From Nocardioides sp. Arc9.136 (GTDB lineage Bacteria > Actinomycetota > Actinomycetes > Propionibacteriales > Nocardioidaceae), in assembly GCF_030506255.1 (NCBI RefSeq), contig NZ_CP113431.1, forward strand, positions 1,550,001 to 1,614,000: DNA of 64,000 nt, read 5' to 3'. This document shows positions 27,332 through 36,107 of this stretch, piece by piece (the stretch's first letter is position 1; each line of letters begins with the position of its first letter). Under the pieces are notes generated by a model. That model made no database searches and had not been told where the DNA came from. It was given only the letters and a program-made list of their open reading frames with translations. A program made the position numbers and the translations under genes.

Positions 27332-28336
27332 ATGGAGATTCGCAACCTCGGAGCGAGCGGCCTGAAGATCTCGGCCATCTCGTACGGAAACTGGCTCACC
27401 CACGGATCCCAGGTCGAGGAGGACGCCGCGCTGGCCTGCGTGCGTCAAGCCCTCGACGAGGGGATCACCACCTTCGACACCGCCGACGTGTACGCCAACA
27501 CCGCGGCCGAGACCGTGCTCGGCAAGGCACTGGCCGGCGAGCGGCGCGAGGGCCTGGAGATCTTCACCAAGGTCTACTGGCCCACCGGCCCGGGCAAGCA
27601 CAACGACCACGGGCTGTCGCGCAAGCACATCATGGAGTCGATCAACGGCTCGCTGCAGCGGCTCGGCACCGACTACGTCGACCTCTACCAGGCGCACCGC
27701 TACGACTACGAGACCCCGCTCGAGGAGACGATGGAGGCCTTCGCTGACGTCGTCCACTCGGGCAAGGCGCTCTACATCGGCGTCTCGGAGTGGCGCGCGG
27801 AGGAGATCCGCGCCGCCCACGCGCTGGCCCGCGAGCTGCGGATCCCGCTGGTCTCCAGCCAGCCGCAGTACTCCATGCTCTGGCGCGTCATCGAGGCCGA
27901 GGTGGTCCCGACGTGCGAGGAGCTGGGGATCGGCCAGATCGTCTGGTCCCCGATCGCCCAGGGCGTGCTGACCGGCAAGTACCAGCCGGGCCAGGCCCCG
28001 CCGGAGGGGTCGCGCGCCACCGACAGCAAGGGCGGGGCCGACATGATCGGCCGCTGGATGCAGGACGACGTGCTCACCCGGGTCCAGCAGCTGCGCCCGA
28101 TCGCCGAGGACGCCGGTCTGTCGATGTCGCAGCTGGCCGTGGCCTGGGTGCTGCAGAACGACAACGTCTCCTCGGCGATCATCGGAGCCAGCCGTCCCGA
28201 GCAGGTCACCGAGAACGTCAAGGCCGCCGGGGTCTCCCTCGACGACGCGGTGCTCAAGGCGATCGACGAGGTCCTCGACCCGGTCGTCGAGCGCGACCCC
28301 GCCAAGACGCAGTCGCCGGCCAGCCGACCCTCCTGA
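27332..28336 (+). CDS. Aldo/keto reductase, Kv-beta/YghZ-like
   Basis: A 334-aa cytosolic NADPH-dependent oxidoreductase, (beta/alpha)8 barrel. The N-terminus NLGASGLKISAISYGNWLTHGSQ is typical of the Kv-beta-like group. FDTADVYANTAAETVLGKAL contains the catalytic Asp and Tyr; the Lys is in IFTKVYW and the His in YQAHRYD. The C-terminal cofactor motif is AIIGASRPEQVTENVKA. The substrate is unknown. It is monocistronic between the paa operon and a strong bidirectional hairpin. Confidence 0.92.
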   Translation: MEIRNLGASGLKISAISYGNWLTHGSQVEEDAALACVRQALDEGITTFDTADVYANTAAETVLGKALAGERREGLEIFTKVYWPTGPGKHNDHGLSRKHIMESINGSLQRLGTDYVDLYQAHRYDYETPLEETMEAFADVVHSGKALYIGVSEWRAEEIRAAHALARELRIPLVSSQPQYSMLWRVIEAEVVPTCEELGIGQIVWSPIAQGVLTGKYQPGQAPPEGSRATDSKGGADMIGRWMQDDVLTRVQQLRPIAEDAGLSMSQLAVAWVLQNDNVSSAIIGASRPEQVTENVKAAGVSLDDAVLKAIDEVLDPVVERDPAKTQSPASRPS

Positions 28337-28354
28337 GGGTCGCTCGCCCGGACG

Positions 28355-28388
28355 CCCGTCGGGCCGGTCGCGAGACCGGCCCGACGGG
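28355..28388. terminator. Bidirectional terminator hairpin
   Basis: A perfect 15-bp stem (28355-28369 with 28374-28388) and GCGA loop lies between the convergent aldo-keto reductase and DUF3043 genes. There is no T-tract on either side, but it is ideally placed. Confidence 0.75.
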
Positions 28389-28396
28389 CCCGAGGA

Positions 28397-28984
28397 TCAG
28401 CGGTACTGGTCGGGCAGTTGCTGCCCGATCTTGACCTGGGCCTTGGGCAGCCGCATGAACTTCATCTGCATCGCGCGGGTGACGGCGTAGTACGTCGTGC
28501 CCTTGGTGCTCTCCTCGGGGAACCGGCGGGCGAGCTCGCGGCGCAGGCGGAAGCGCAGGAAGACCATGTCGAGCACCACCAGCAGCACTGTGCCGAACAG
28601 GATGGTGTTGCCGATCCCGGCCAGCCGGGTGTTCCCGGAGTAGCCGAGCACCATGGTGAGGATCAGCAGCGGGATCATCAGCTCGATGATCGAGAACCGG
28701 GTGTCGACGAAGTCGCGCACGAAGCGGCGCACCGGCCCGCGGTCGCGCGGCAGGTAGTAGCGCTCGTCACCGGCCTTCATCGCGGCGCGCACCTTCTGGC
28801 TGGACTCCGCACGGGCGCTGCGCTGGGCGCGGGCCATCTCCTTGCGGGTGCGCGGGGTCTTGGCGCGAGCCCGCGCGGCGGCCTCGGCCTCCTTGCGCGA
28901 GGGCGTGGGACGGCCCTTGCCGCCGACCTTGGTCGGGACGGGCTCGGGGGAGACGACGGTCTCTGGCTTGCTGCGACGGAACAC
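28397..28984 (-). CDS. DUF3043 family membrane protein
   Basis: A 195-aa actinobacterial DUF3043 protein. The N-terminal half is basic and soluble (FRRSKPE, PTPSRKEAEAAARARAKTPRTRKEM). The motif YYLPRDRGPVRRFVRDFVDTRFSI precedes two transmembrane segments near residues 110-150. A cytosolic C-terminus follows (RRELARRFPEE, TYYAVTRAMQMKFMRLPKA). Function unknown. GTG 28984 is supported by SD AGAAGG and matches the usual MFRR-type start. It is divergent from pspA, with its own -10 at 29019-29024. Confidence 0.88.
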   Translation of the reverse strand: MFRRSKPETVVSPEPVPTKVGGKGRPTPSRKEAEAAARARAKTPRTRKEMARAQRSARAESSQKVRAAMKAGDERYYLPRDRGPVRRFVRDFVDTRFSIIELMIPLLILTMVLGYSGNTRLAGIGNTILFGTVLLVVLDMVFLRFRLRRELARRFPEESTKGTTYYAVTRAMQMKFMRLPKAQVKIGQQLPDQYR

Positions 28985-29018
28985 GGAGGCCTTCTGCGTA
29001 TGACGGACGGTGCTGGCC

Positions 29019-29062
29019 AGCCTACCGGCGCCTCGCCGCCGGTTGCCGTCGAGCCGTAGGGT
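29019..29062. promoter_or_regulatory. Divergent -10 elements for the DUF3043 gene and pspA
   Basis: TAGGCT on the minus strand (29019-29024) would serve the DUF3043 gene with a leader of about 28 nt. TAGGGT on the plus strand (29057-29062) would serve pspA with a leader of about 35 nt. Clear -35 boxes were not seen. Confidence 0.4.
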
Positions 29063-29102
29063 GAGGTCCACACCGCAGGTCGTCTTGGAAGGGCCGTACC
29101 CG

Positions 29103-29900
29103 ATGAGCTTGATGAAGCGCCTCAGCATGATCTTCCGCTCGAAGGCCAACAAGGCCCTCGACCGCGCGGAGGACCCGCGCGAGACGCTGGACTACAGCTA
29201 CCAGCGTCAGCTCGACCTGCTCTCCAAGGTGCGCCGCGGCGTGGCGGACGTGGCGACGAGCCGCAAGCGCGTCGAGCTGCAGGTCAACCAGCTCGAGGCG
29301 CAGGCCGCCAAGCTGCAGGCCCAGGCCCAGAAGGCGATCGACATGGGCCGCGAGGACCTCGCCCGCGAGGCGCTGACCCGCAAGTCGGCGCTCTCGGGCC
29401 AGATCAACGACCTGCGCACCCAGCAGGCGCAGCTCCAGGGCGAGGAGGAGAAGCTCACCCTCGCCCAGCAGCGGCTGCAGGCCAAGGTGGAGTCCTTCCG
29501 CACCCGCAAGGAGACGATCAAGGCGACGTACACCGCCGCCGAGGCCCAGACCCGCATCAACGAGGCGATGTCCGGCATCGGCGACGAGATGGGCGACGTG
29601 GGTGCGGCCATCGAGCGTGCCGAGGACAAGACCGCGCAGATGCAGGCCCGCGCCGGCGCCATCGACGAGCTGATCGCCTCCGGCGCGCTGGACGACGCGA
29701 GCTCGCTCAACCGCGGCGACGACATCGCCCGCGAGCTCGAGGCGATGAGCTCCCAGTCCGACGTCGAGGCCGAGCTGGCCCGGATGAAGGGCCTCGACGC
29801 CCCGGCCGCGCCGGACGCGATCGAGGCCGGCGGCTCTACTAGCGACGACATCCTCGTGGCGGAGCCGGAGAAGGTGGAGCGCCCCCGCGAGGAGGGCTGA
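29103..29900 (+). CDS. pspA: PspA/IM30 family phage shock protein A
   Basis: A peripheral membrane, oligomer-forming protein that stabilises the cytoplasmic membrane under stress. It is 265 aa, nearly all coiled coil (residues about 25-220). The N-terminal amphipathic helix begins SLMKRLSMIFRSKANKALDRAEDP and is followed by the family motif TLDYSYQRQLDLLSKVRRGVADV. The C-terminus is an acidic tail. ATG 29103 fits the canonical start. The neighbours htpX and pspAB belong to the same envelope-stress module. Confidence 0.93.
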   Translation: MSLMKRLSMIFRSKANKALDRAEDPRETLDYSYQRQLDLLSKVRRGVADVATSRKRVELQVNQLEAQAAKLQAQAQKAIDMGREDLAREALTRKSALSGQINDLRTQQAQLQGEEEKLTLAQQRLQAKVESFRTRKETIKATYTAAEAQTRINEAMSGIGDEMGDVGAAIERAEDKTAQMQARAGAIDELIASGALDDASSLNRGDDIARELEAMSSQSDVEAELARMKGLDAPAAPDAIEAGGSTSDDILVAEPEKVERPREEG

Positions 29901-29976
29901 CCGCCGTCGCCGACCGCGGGTCCGGTCCGCCGGACCCGCTCAGGCTGCTCTTGGGGTGGCACGCGAGACTGGGGCC

Positions 29977-30897
29977 ATGGCCAAGTCGCGGTTCGTGGGT
30001 GATCCCGGGCTGACCGCCCGGATGACCCTGGTGATGTTCCTGCTGGGCGGCCTTTTCGTCGCCCTCATCGTGGGGCTGATGTACGCCTTCAGCAGCTCCC
30101 CGGGCATCGCCCTGCTCATCGGCGTCGCCGGCCTCGGCATCGCCTGGTACCAGTGGTGGTCCTCCGACTCGGTGGCGATGCGCGCGATGCGTGCTCGCGA
30201 GGTGACCCCGGCCGAGGCCCCCGAGCTGCACGGCATGATCGACCGGCTCTGCGCGCTCGCCGACATGCCCAAGCCGCGGGTGGGCATCGCCGACATGGCC
30301 ATCCCGAACGCCTTCGCCACCGGACGGTCGCCGAACCGCTCCGTCGTCTGCGTCACGACCGGGATCCTGGGCACGCTGACCGCCGAGGAGCTCGAGGGCG
30401 TCCTGGCCCACGAGCTGTCCCACGTGGCGCACCGCGACGTCCTCGTGATGACCGTGGCGTCCTCCGCCGGGATCGTCGCCGGCATGCTCACCCAGGGGGC
30501 GCAGTACGGCGCGATGTTCGGCGGCAACCGTCGCGACAACAACAACGGCCTGCCGGTCTGGCTGCTCGTGCTGGTGATCAGCATGGTCACCTACGCCATC
30601 AGCTTCCTGCTGCTCAAGGTGCTCTCCCGCTACCGCGAGCTGTCGGCCGACCGGGCCGGCGCCTACCTCACCATGAAGCCGCACGCCCTCGCCTCGGCGC
30701 TGCAGAAGATCACCGGCGAGATGAACACCATCCCGCAGCGCGACCTGCGCGCCTCCCAGTCGATGAACGCCTTCTTCATCGCCCCCGCGGTCAAGGGCAT
30801 CTCCCTGCGCACGCTCACCTCGACCCACCCCTCGCTCGAGCAGCGGCTAGAGCAGCTGGCCGAGATCCAGTCCGAGCTCGGCCGGCCGGGCGCCTGA
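29977..30897 (+). CDS. htpX: HtpX family zinc metalloprotease (M48B)
   Basis: A 306-aa integral membrane protease that degrades damaged membrane proteins. Four hydrophobic segments are visible; the first two are near 20-55. The zinc motif is HELSH in GVLAHELSHVAHRDV, and the third ligand Glu is in RYRELSADRAGA. ATG 29977 was taken rather than the in-frame upstream ATG 29956 because GAGACT, a plausible leaderless -10, ends 6 nt before it. The stop shares one base with the pspAB start (TGATG). Confidence 0.94.
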   Translation: MAKSRFVGDPGLTARMTLVMFLLGGLFVALIVGLMYAFSSSPGIALLIGVAGLGIAWYQWWSSDSVAMRAMRAREVTPAEAPELHGMIDRLCALADMPKPRVGIADMAIPNAFATGRSPNRSVVCVTTGILGTLTAEELEGVLAHELSHVAHRDVLVMTVASSAGIVAGMLTQGAQYGAMFGGNRRDNNNGLPVWLLVLVISMVTYAISFLLLKVLSRYRELSADRAGAYLTMKPHALASALQKITGEMNTIPQRDLRASQSMNAFFIAPAVKGISLRTLTSTHPSLEQRLEQLAEIQSELGRPGA

Positions 30898-31475
30898 TGG
30901 GCTTCCTCGACTCGATCCTCGGGCGGTCGAAGCCGAAGCAGGCGAACCTCGACGCCCTGTTCATGGTGCCCAGCGCCGCGATCACCCTGCAGACGACCCT
31001 CGGCCTGGTGCCGACCGGCGACGGCTCGGTCTGCTACCGAGCCGCGGCCGGTGCCGGCTTCAGCCAGACCCAGGGCGACGTGCTCGCGCTGCTGCGCGAC
31101 GCCGCGGACGCGCCCGCGGTCGAGGTCACCAGCGACTCCTTCGGCTTCACCTGGCTGCAGGTCCACCGGGACGCGTCGGAGACGAGCGGGCTGTGCACCG
31201 ACCTGCACGCGGTCAACACGGGCCTGGAGGCCGAGGGCTTCGGGCCCGCGCTGCTGTGCTCGCTGGTCCCCTTCGCCGACGCGAGCGGTCGCCGGGTGGG
31301 CCTGGTCTACCTCTACAAGCAGGGCACCTTCTACCCGTTCGCGCCCCAGCCGGGTCGCGCGCAACAGCGCGACAACCTGCTGGAGATCCAGGTCCGTGAC
31401 GTGCTGGCGGCCGAGCTGCCGGTGGAGCGGGACATGTCGCGGTGGCTGGCCATCTGGGGCGCGCCCGGCCTCTGA
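30897..31475 (+). CDS. pspAB: PspA-associated protein PspAB
   Basis: A 192-aa soluble protein of the PspAB family, which in actinobacteria is encoded next to htpX and pspA. Typical features are the start MGFLDSILGRSKPKQANLDALF and, near the C-terminus, LYLYKQGTFYPF-like VYLYKQGTFYPFAP and RWLAIWGAPGL. Its molecular role is unknown; it is believed to be part of the Psp stress response. ATG 30897 overlaps the htpX stop by one base. Confidence 0.88.
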   Translation: MGFLDSILGRSKPKQANLDALFMVPSAAITLQTTLGLVPTGDGSVCYRAAAGAGFSQTQGDVLALLRDAADAPAVEVTSDSFGFTWLQVHRDASETSGLCTDLHAVNTGLEAEGFGPALLCSLVPFADASGRRVGLVYLYKQGTFYPFAPQPGRAQQRDNLLEIQVRDVLAAELPVERDMSRWLAIWGAPGL

Positions 31476-31564
31476 CCGACGTGACGTCCACGACGTCGCC
31501 GGCGCGTCACCCGGGGGCGCCTCGGTCGTTCACCAGGGAGCGGCCGGGTCCGGGAGCAGCGCCG

Positions 31565-31570
31565 TACGAT
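31565..31570 (+). promoter_or_regulatory. Putative -10 of the GAF histidine kinase gene
   Basis: TACGAT, with a leader of about 27 nt carrying AGGAG ahead of GTG 31604. Confidence 0.4.
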
Positions 31571-31603
31571 CTCACCCACCCCCCGAGCCTGTAGGAGCCG
31601 CGC

Positions 31604-32815
31604 GTGTCCGTCACGCACGAGACCGACGATGTCCGCGTCGCCCAGATCGGCGAGTACCAGATCATCACGCGGCCACCCCGCAAGGACCTGGTCGCACTCG
31701 TCGAGATCGCGGCGCAGGTCGCCCGCGTGCCGCTGGCGACCATCAACCTGATCACCGACACCCACCAGCACCAGATCGCCACGTCGGGCTTCGACGCCTC
31801 GGTCTGCGCCCGCGAGGACTCGATGTGCAACCTGGTGCTGCACGACCCCGAGCCGGTGGTGGTCGAGGACGCCAGCCTGGACCCGCGGTTCGCCGACAAC
31901 CCCTTCGTCACCGGGCAGATCGGCGACGTCCGCTTCTACGCCACCCACCAGCTGCGCACGCCCAAGGGCGTCGTCATCGGCACGCTGTGCGTCTTCGACA
32001 CCGAGCCCCGGACGATCACCGCCGAGCAGGAGCAGGCGCTGCGTGCCCTCGCCGACCGGGTCGTGGACCTGCTCGAGCTCGAGCTGCGCACCCGCGAGCT
32101 GAGTGCGTCGGTCGGCCGCCTCGAGGAGGTCCAGGCCGAGCTCAAGCGGTCCAACGAGCAGCTCGCGGCGTTCGCCGGCCAGGTCAGCCACGACCTGCGC
32201 AACCCGCTGACCGCGGTGTCGATGGCGCTGCGGATGCTCTCCGACGAGCTCGCGGAGCGCGACGTGCAGCGCGAGTCCGGCCTCCAGTACCTCCTGGCCC
32301 GGGCCATCAGCGGTTCGAGCCGGATGCAGTCGCTCATCGACGACCTCCTGGCCTTCGCGCGCCTCGGCGGTGAGCTGCAGCGCCGTCCGGTCGACCTCGC
32401 GGTCGTCATGCGCGAGGTGACCGAGGACCTGAGCGCCGCGCTCGAGGGCGCGACCCTCGAGGTCGAGGACCTGCCGGTCGTCACCGGCGACGCGGTGCAG
32501 CTGCGCGCGGTGCTGCAGAACCTGGTGGCCAACGCCGCGAAGTTCACGCGGCCGGGGGAGAAGGCCCACGTGTCGGTCTGCTCGTACCGCCGGGGGGACT
32601 CGTGGCGGATCGAGGTGGTCGACCGCGGCATCGGCGTGCCCGCCGGTCAGCGCCTGCGGGTCTTCCAGCCGCTGGCCCGGGTCGACGACTCCGTCGAGGG
32701 CTCCGGGATCGGGCTGACCACCTGCCGGCGCATCGTCGAGGCGCACGGCGGCCGGATCGGGCTCGAGGAGTCGCCGTACGGCGGCACCACGGCGTGGTTC
32801 GAGCTGCCCGCCTGA
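31604..32815 (+). CDS. GAF-domain sensor histidine kinase
   Basis: A 403-aa soluble kinase with no transmembrane segment. The GAF domain occupies about residues 20-165 (ATSGFDASVCAREDSMC, DPRFADNPFV, GTLCVFD). The HisKA domain has the phospho-acceptor His196 in VSHDLRNPLT. The HATPase_c domain shows the N box NLVANAAKF, G1 DRGIGVP and G2 GSGIGLTTC. No response-regulator gene is adjacent, so the partner is unknown. The GAF type with Cys residues could sense a redox signal or light, which is inference. It converges with nadA end to end. Confidence 0.93.
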   Translation: MSVTHETDDVRVAQIGEYQIITRPPRKDLVALVEIAAQVARVPLATINLITDTHQHQIATSGFDASVCAREDSMCNLVLHDPEPVVVEDASLDPRFADNPFVTGQIGDVRFYATHQLRTPKGVVIGTLCVFDTEPRTITAEQEQALRALADRVVDLLELELRTRELSASVGRLEEVQAELKRSNEQLAAFAGQVSHDLRNPLTAVSMALRMLSDELAERDVQRESGLQYLLARAISGSSRMQSLIDDLLAFARLGGELQRRPVDLAVVMREVTEDLSAALEGATLEVEDLPVVTGDAVQLRAVLQNLVANAAKFTRPGEKAHVSVCSYRRGDSWRIEVVDRGIGVPAGQRLRVFQPLARVDDSVEGSGIGLTTCRRIVEAHGGRIGLEESPYGGTTAWFELPA

Positions 32816-33988
32816 TCAGTCCTTCTGGGTGCGTCCGGGGAGCGCGAGCATCCGCTCGAGGGCGACCAGCGCCCACTTCTCGGTCTCGGGGTCGACGGTG
32901 ATCTGGTTGACGACGTTGCCGGCGACCAGGTTCTCCAGCGCCCACACGAAGTGCGGCAGGTCGATCCGGTTCATCGTCGAGCAGTAGCAGACCGTCTTGT
33001 CGAGGAAGACGATGTTCTTGTCCGGGTGGGCCTCGGCGAGCCGCTTGACCAGGTTCAGCTCCGTGCCGATGGCCCAGCTCGAGCCGGACGGAGCGGCCTC
33101 GATCGTCTTGATGATGAACTCCGTGGACCCGACGAGGTCGGCCTTGAGCACCACCTCGTGCTGGCACTCGGGGTGCACCAGGATGTTGACGTCCGGGATG
33201 GTCGCCCGCAGCTCGTCGACGACGGCGGGGGAGAAGCGGCCGTGCACCGAGCAGTGGCCCTTCCACAAGATCATCCGCGCGTCGCGCAGCTGCTCGGCGG
33301 TGAGGCCGCCGTTCGGGCGCAGCGGGTTCCACACCACGCAGTCCTCGAGGGTCAGGCCCATCTTCTGCACGGCGGTGTTGCGACCCAGGTGCTGGTCGGG
33401 CAAGAACAGGATCTTGGCGTCCGGCTTCTGCTCGAAGGCCCACTCCAGCGCCACCTCGGCGTTGCTGGAGGTGCACACGACGCCGCCGTTGCGGCCGCAG
33501 AAGGCCTTGATGTCGGCACTGGAGTTCATGTACGTCACCGGGACGACCGAGTCGACGACGCCGGCGTCGGCGAGGGCGTCCCAGGCGTCCTCGACCTGGG
33601 CGAGCCGCGCCATGTCGGCCATCGAGCAGCCGGCCGCGAGGTCGGGCAGGACGACCTTCTGGTCGGGTCCGGTGAGGATGTCGGCCGACTCGGCCATGAA
33701 GTGCACGCCGCAGAAGACGATGTACTCCGCCTCCGGACGCGCCGCGGCGTCCCGGGCCAGCTTGAAGGAGTCGCCGGTGACGTCGGCGAAGGCGATGACC
33801 TCGTCACGCTGGTAGTGGTGGCCCAGCACGAACACCCTGTCGCCCAGGGCCTCCTTGGCCGCCCGGGCCCGCGCCACCAGGTCGGGGTCGGAAGGGGCGG
33901 GCAGGTCGCCCGGGCAGTCCACGCCGCGCTCCGAGACGCGGTCGGTGCCACGACCGAGCGGGAGCAGGGGGAGGTCGACGGTCGTCAT
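32816..33988 (-). CDS. nadA: Quinolinate synthase
   Basis: A [4Fe-4S] enzyme condensing iminoaspartate with DHAP to quinolinate, an early step of NAD synthesis. It is 390 aa, the longer NadA type. Motifs seen are FVLGHHYQRDEV, FCGVHFMAESADIL, CTSSNAEVALEW, HPECQHEVV and VCYCSTMNRI, which include the cluster cysteines. nadB and nadC are not next to it. ATG 33988 is preceded at 7 nt by TAGGAT, suggesting a leaderless mRNA. Confidence 0.96.
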   Translation of the reverse strand: MTTVDLPLLPLGRGTDRVSERGVDCPGDLPAPSDPDLVARARAAKEALGDRVFVLGHHYQRDEVIAFADVTGDSFKLARDAAARPEAEYIVFCGVHFMAESADILTGPDQKVVLPDLAAGCSMADMARLAQVEDAWDALADAGVVDSVVPVTYMNSSADIKAFCGRNGGVVCTSSNAEVALEWAFEQKPDAKILFLPDQHLGRNTAVQKMGLTLEDCVVWNPLRPNGGLTAEQLRDARMILWKGHCSVHGRFSPAVVDELRATIPDVNILVHPECQHEVVLKADLVGSTEFIIKTIEAAPSGSSWAIGTELNLVKRLAEAHPDKNIVFLDKTVCYCSTMNRIDLPHFVWALENLVAGNVVNQITVDPETEKWALVALERMLALPGRTQKD

Positions 33989-33995
33989 GGTGGGG

Positions 33996-34001
33996 ATCCT
34001 A
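33996..34001 (-). promoter_or_regulatory. -10 element of a putative leaderless promoter for nadA
   Basis: On the minus strand TAGGAT is 7 nt before ATG 33988. Confidence 0.5.
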
Positions 34002-34022
34002 TTCGCGGGGCCTCCGCTGCGC

Positions 34023-34901
34023 TCACAGAAGCGCGCCCGAGTGGACGTACGGCGCCGGCGGCCGCATCCCGCGCAGCCCCAGGTAGCCGTCCTGGTGGAG
34101 CTCCAGGCCTGCGGCGAACCCGACGTCGAGCGCCCACTGGTTGGCGCCGGTGACGTGGGCGACGCCGACCGGGCCCGGTACCTCCGCGAGCGCGGCCCAG
34201 AGCAGGCGGCTCGCCGTGCGGCGGTCGGAGGCGGCGAGGAGGGCCGGGCCGCGCTCGTCGAGGTAGGCGTAGCCGCGCCCGGTCGAGGTGTCGGAGACCA
34301 GCAGCCTCCAGGTGCGCAGCATCAGCTCGTGGTCCGGTCCGTGGCCGGCCCCGCGGGCCAGCCGGTCGAGGGAGTCCATCAGGTCGACGTCGCCGGCGGA
34401 GCCGTCGCGCACCTTGTCCACGACGGGGACCGCACTGCGGTCGACGGTGCCGGAGAGCCGCATCTGCGGGTGCAGCTCGAAGCCGGCGCGGTGGTAGAGC
34501 CGCACCGCCCGGGCGTCCACCGAGGAGGACAGCATGCCGCGCAGGCAGGCCCGCCCGTGGTCGAGCGCCGCGGCGAGGAGCGGGCGGCCGATGCCCCGGC
34601 CCTGGTGGCCCGGCAGCACGGCGTACGTCGCCAGGCACCACAGCGTCTCGCGCCGCAACGACGTGGCGATGCCGACCACGCCGGAGGCGTCCTCGGCGAC
34701 CCAGCACCCGCCGGGGTCGGTGCGCACCAGGTGGCGCGTGCGCTCGATCCAGGTCGCCCGGTGGGCGGCGGTGCGGCGCGCGGGCTCCGGACCGCTCACG
34801 CGACGCACGCGCGTGTCGAGCTCGAAGAAGCCCTCGTCGCTCACCCGCTCCGCGCCCTCGACGTCGTCCGCGGTCATCGGCCGGATGATCAGGTCGCCCA
34901 C
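34023..34901 (-). CDS. Tandem GNAT-type acetyltransferase
   Basis: A 292-aa protein. The first half is a clear GNAT domain (LIIRPMTADDVEGAERVSDEGF, acetyl-CoA loop VLPGHQGRGIGRPLLAAAL, then ARAVRLYHRAGF). The second half resembles a degenerate second GNAT (GYAYLDERGPALLAASD, ANQWALDVGFAAGLEL). The acceptor is unknown. GTG 34901 is supported by TAGGGT 6 nt upstream. It is divergent from the glycerate kinase gene. Confidence 0.85.
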   Translation of the reverse strand: MGDLIIRPMTADDVEGAERVSDEGFFELDTRVRRVSGPEPARRTAAHRATWIERTRHLVRTDPGGCWVAEDASGVVGIATSLRRETLWCLATYAVLPGHQGRGIGRPLLAAALDHGRACLRGMLSSSVDARAVRLYHRAGFELHPQMRLSGTVDRSAVPVVDKVRDGSAGDVDLMDSLDRLARGAGHGPDHELMLRTWRLLVSDTSTGRGYAYLDERGPALLAASDRRTASRLLWAALAEVPGPVGVAHVTGANQWALDVGFAAGLELHQDGYLGLRGMRPPAPYVHSGALL

Positions 34902-34907
34902 GCAGCG

Positions 34908-34913
34908 ACCCTA
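34908..34913 (-). promoter_or_regulatory. -10 element of a putative leaderless promoter
   Basis: On the minus strand TAGGGT is 6 nt before GTG 34901. A direct repeat of TCGGACAGG (34933-34941, 34948-34956) lies in the same divergent gap, on the glycerate-kinase side. Confidence 0.45.
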
Positions 34914-34964
34914 GGCGCGGCCCGGGGGCGCTTCGGACAGGGTCGCGTCGGACAGGATGGCCGC

Positions 34965-36038
34965 ATGCGCATCCTGGTGGCCCCGGACAAGTTCGCGGGC
35001 ACGCTCACCGCCGTCGAGGCGGCCGACTCCATCGCGGCCGGTTGGCGACGGCAGGCACCGCTCGACGAGCTCGACCTGTGCCCGATGGCCGACGGCGGAC
35101 CCGGGTTCGTGGACGTGCTGCACGCCGCCCTCGGCGGCGACCTGCTCGCGGCCACGGTGCGCGGGCCGCTCGGCGAGCCCGTCCCCGCGACGCTGCTGAT
35201 GGCCGGTGCCACGGCGTACGTCGAGAGCGCGCAGGCGTGCGGGCTGCACCTCACGGGCGGGGAGCGGGCCGAGGAGGCGTCGACGTACGGCGTGGGCGAG
35301 CTCGTCGCCGCGGCCGTGGCCGCCGGTGCGGAGGAGGTCGTCGTCGGCCTCGGCGGCAGCGGGACCAACGACGGGGGAGCCGGGCTGCTCGCCGCGCTCG
35401 GGGCGTCTGCGGACCGCCCCCTGGACGCCGGGGCGGCCGGTCTTGCCGGGATCACCGGCGTCGCGCTGCCCGACCTTCCGGTGCGGCTGGTGGCCGCCAC
35501 GGACGTCGACAGCCCGCTGACCGGGCTGTTCGGCGCGACGAAGACCTTCGGACCCCAGAAGGGCATCCCCGAGGAGCGGCTGCCCGCCCTCGACGGGGTG
35601 CTCGAGGAGCTGGCCGTCGCCGTCGACCGACGCACGTCGCTGGAGAAGGGCGCGGGGGCCGCCGGCGGCCTCGGCTTCGCCCTCCTCGCCCTGGGAGCCC
35701 GGCGGGCTCCGGGCATCGAGCTGGTCGCGGACGCCGTCGGGCTGGCCCGGCGCGCGCGGGCGGCCGACCTCGTGGTGACCGGGGAGGGGGCGTTCGACTT
35801 CTCCAGCCGCTCGGGCAAGGTGCCGTACGGCGTCGCCGCGACCGCCGGCGAGGCGCTGCGCCCGTGCGTGGCCCTGGCCGGCCAGGTGCTCGTCGGGGCG
35901 CGCGAGATGCGCGCGCTCGGCGTGGAGTCGGCGTACTCGCTCGTGGACCTGGTGGGCGAGCAGCGGGCCTTCGCCGACCCCGCCGGCTCGCTCGCCGACC
36001 TCGCCGCCCGGGTCGCCCGGACGTGGTCCAGGGAATAA
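34965..36038 (+). CDS. Glycerate kinase, GarK/GlxK type
   Basis: Phosphorylates glycerate to a phosphoglycerate. It is 357 aa, family length about 370-380. The start MRILVAPDKFAGTLTAVEAADSIAAG is characteristic, as are DLCPMADGGPGFVDVL, GLGGSGTNDGGAGLLAALG and VVTGEGAFDFSSRSGKVPYGVA. Whether 2- or 3-phosphoglycerate is made cannot be told. ATG 34965 is preceded at 6 nt by CAGGAT. A glycerate kinase also sits beside erpA in M. tuberculosis (Rv2205c), as recalled. Confidence 0.93.
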   Translation: MRILVAPDKFAGTLTAVEAADSIAAGWRRQAPLDELDLCPMADGGPGFVDVLHAALGGDLLAATVRGPLGEPVPATLLMAGATAYVESAQACGLHLTGGERAEEASTYGVGELVAAAVAAGAEEVVVGLGGSGTNDGGAGLLAALGASADRPLDAGAAGLAGITGVALPDLPVRLVAATDVDSPLTGLFGATKTFGPQKGIPEERLPALDGVLEELAVAVDRRTSLEKGAGAAGGLGFALLALGARRAPGIELVADAVGLARRARAADLVVTGEGAFDFSSRSGKVPYGVAATAGEALRPCVALAGQVLVGAREMRALGVESAYSLVDLVGEQRAFADPAGSLADLAARVARTWSRE

Positions 36039-36107
36039 CCGTCCGTGTGCGACGATTGATCCGTTCGACACGCAGCACCGTCCCCGCTATCCCTTGGGAG
36101 CAACGAC

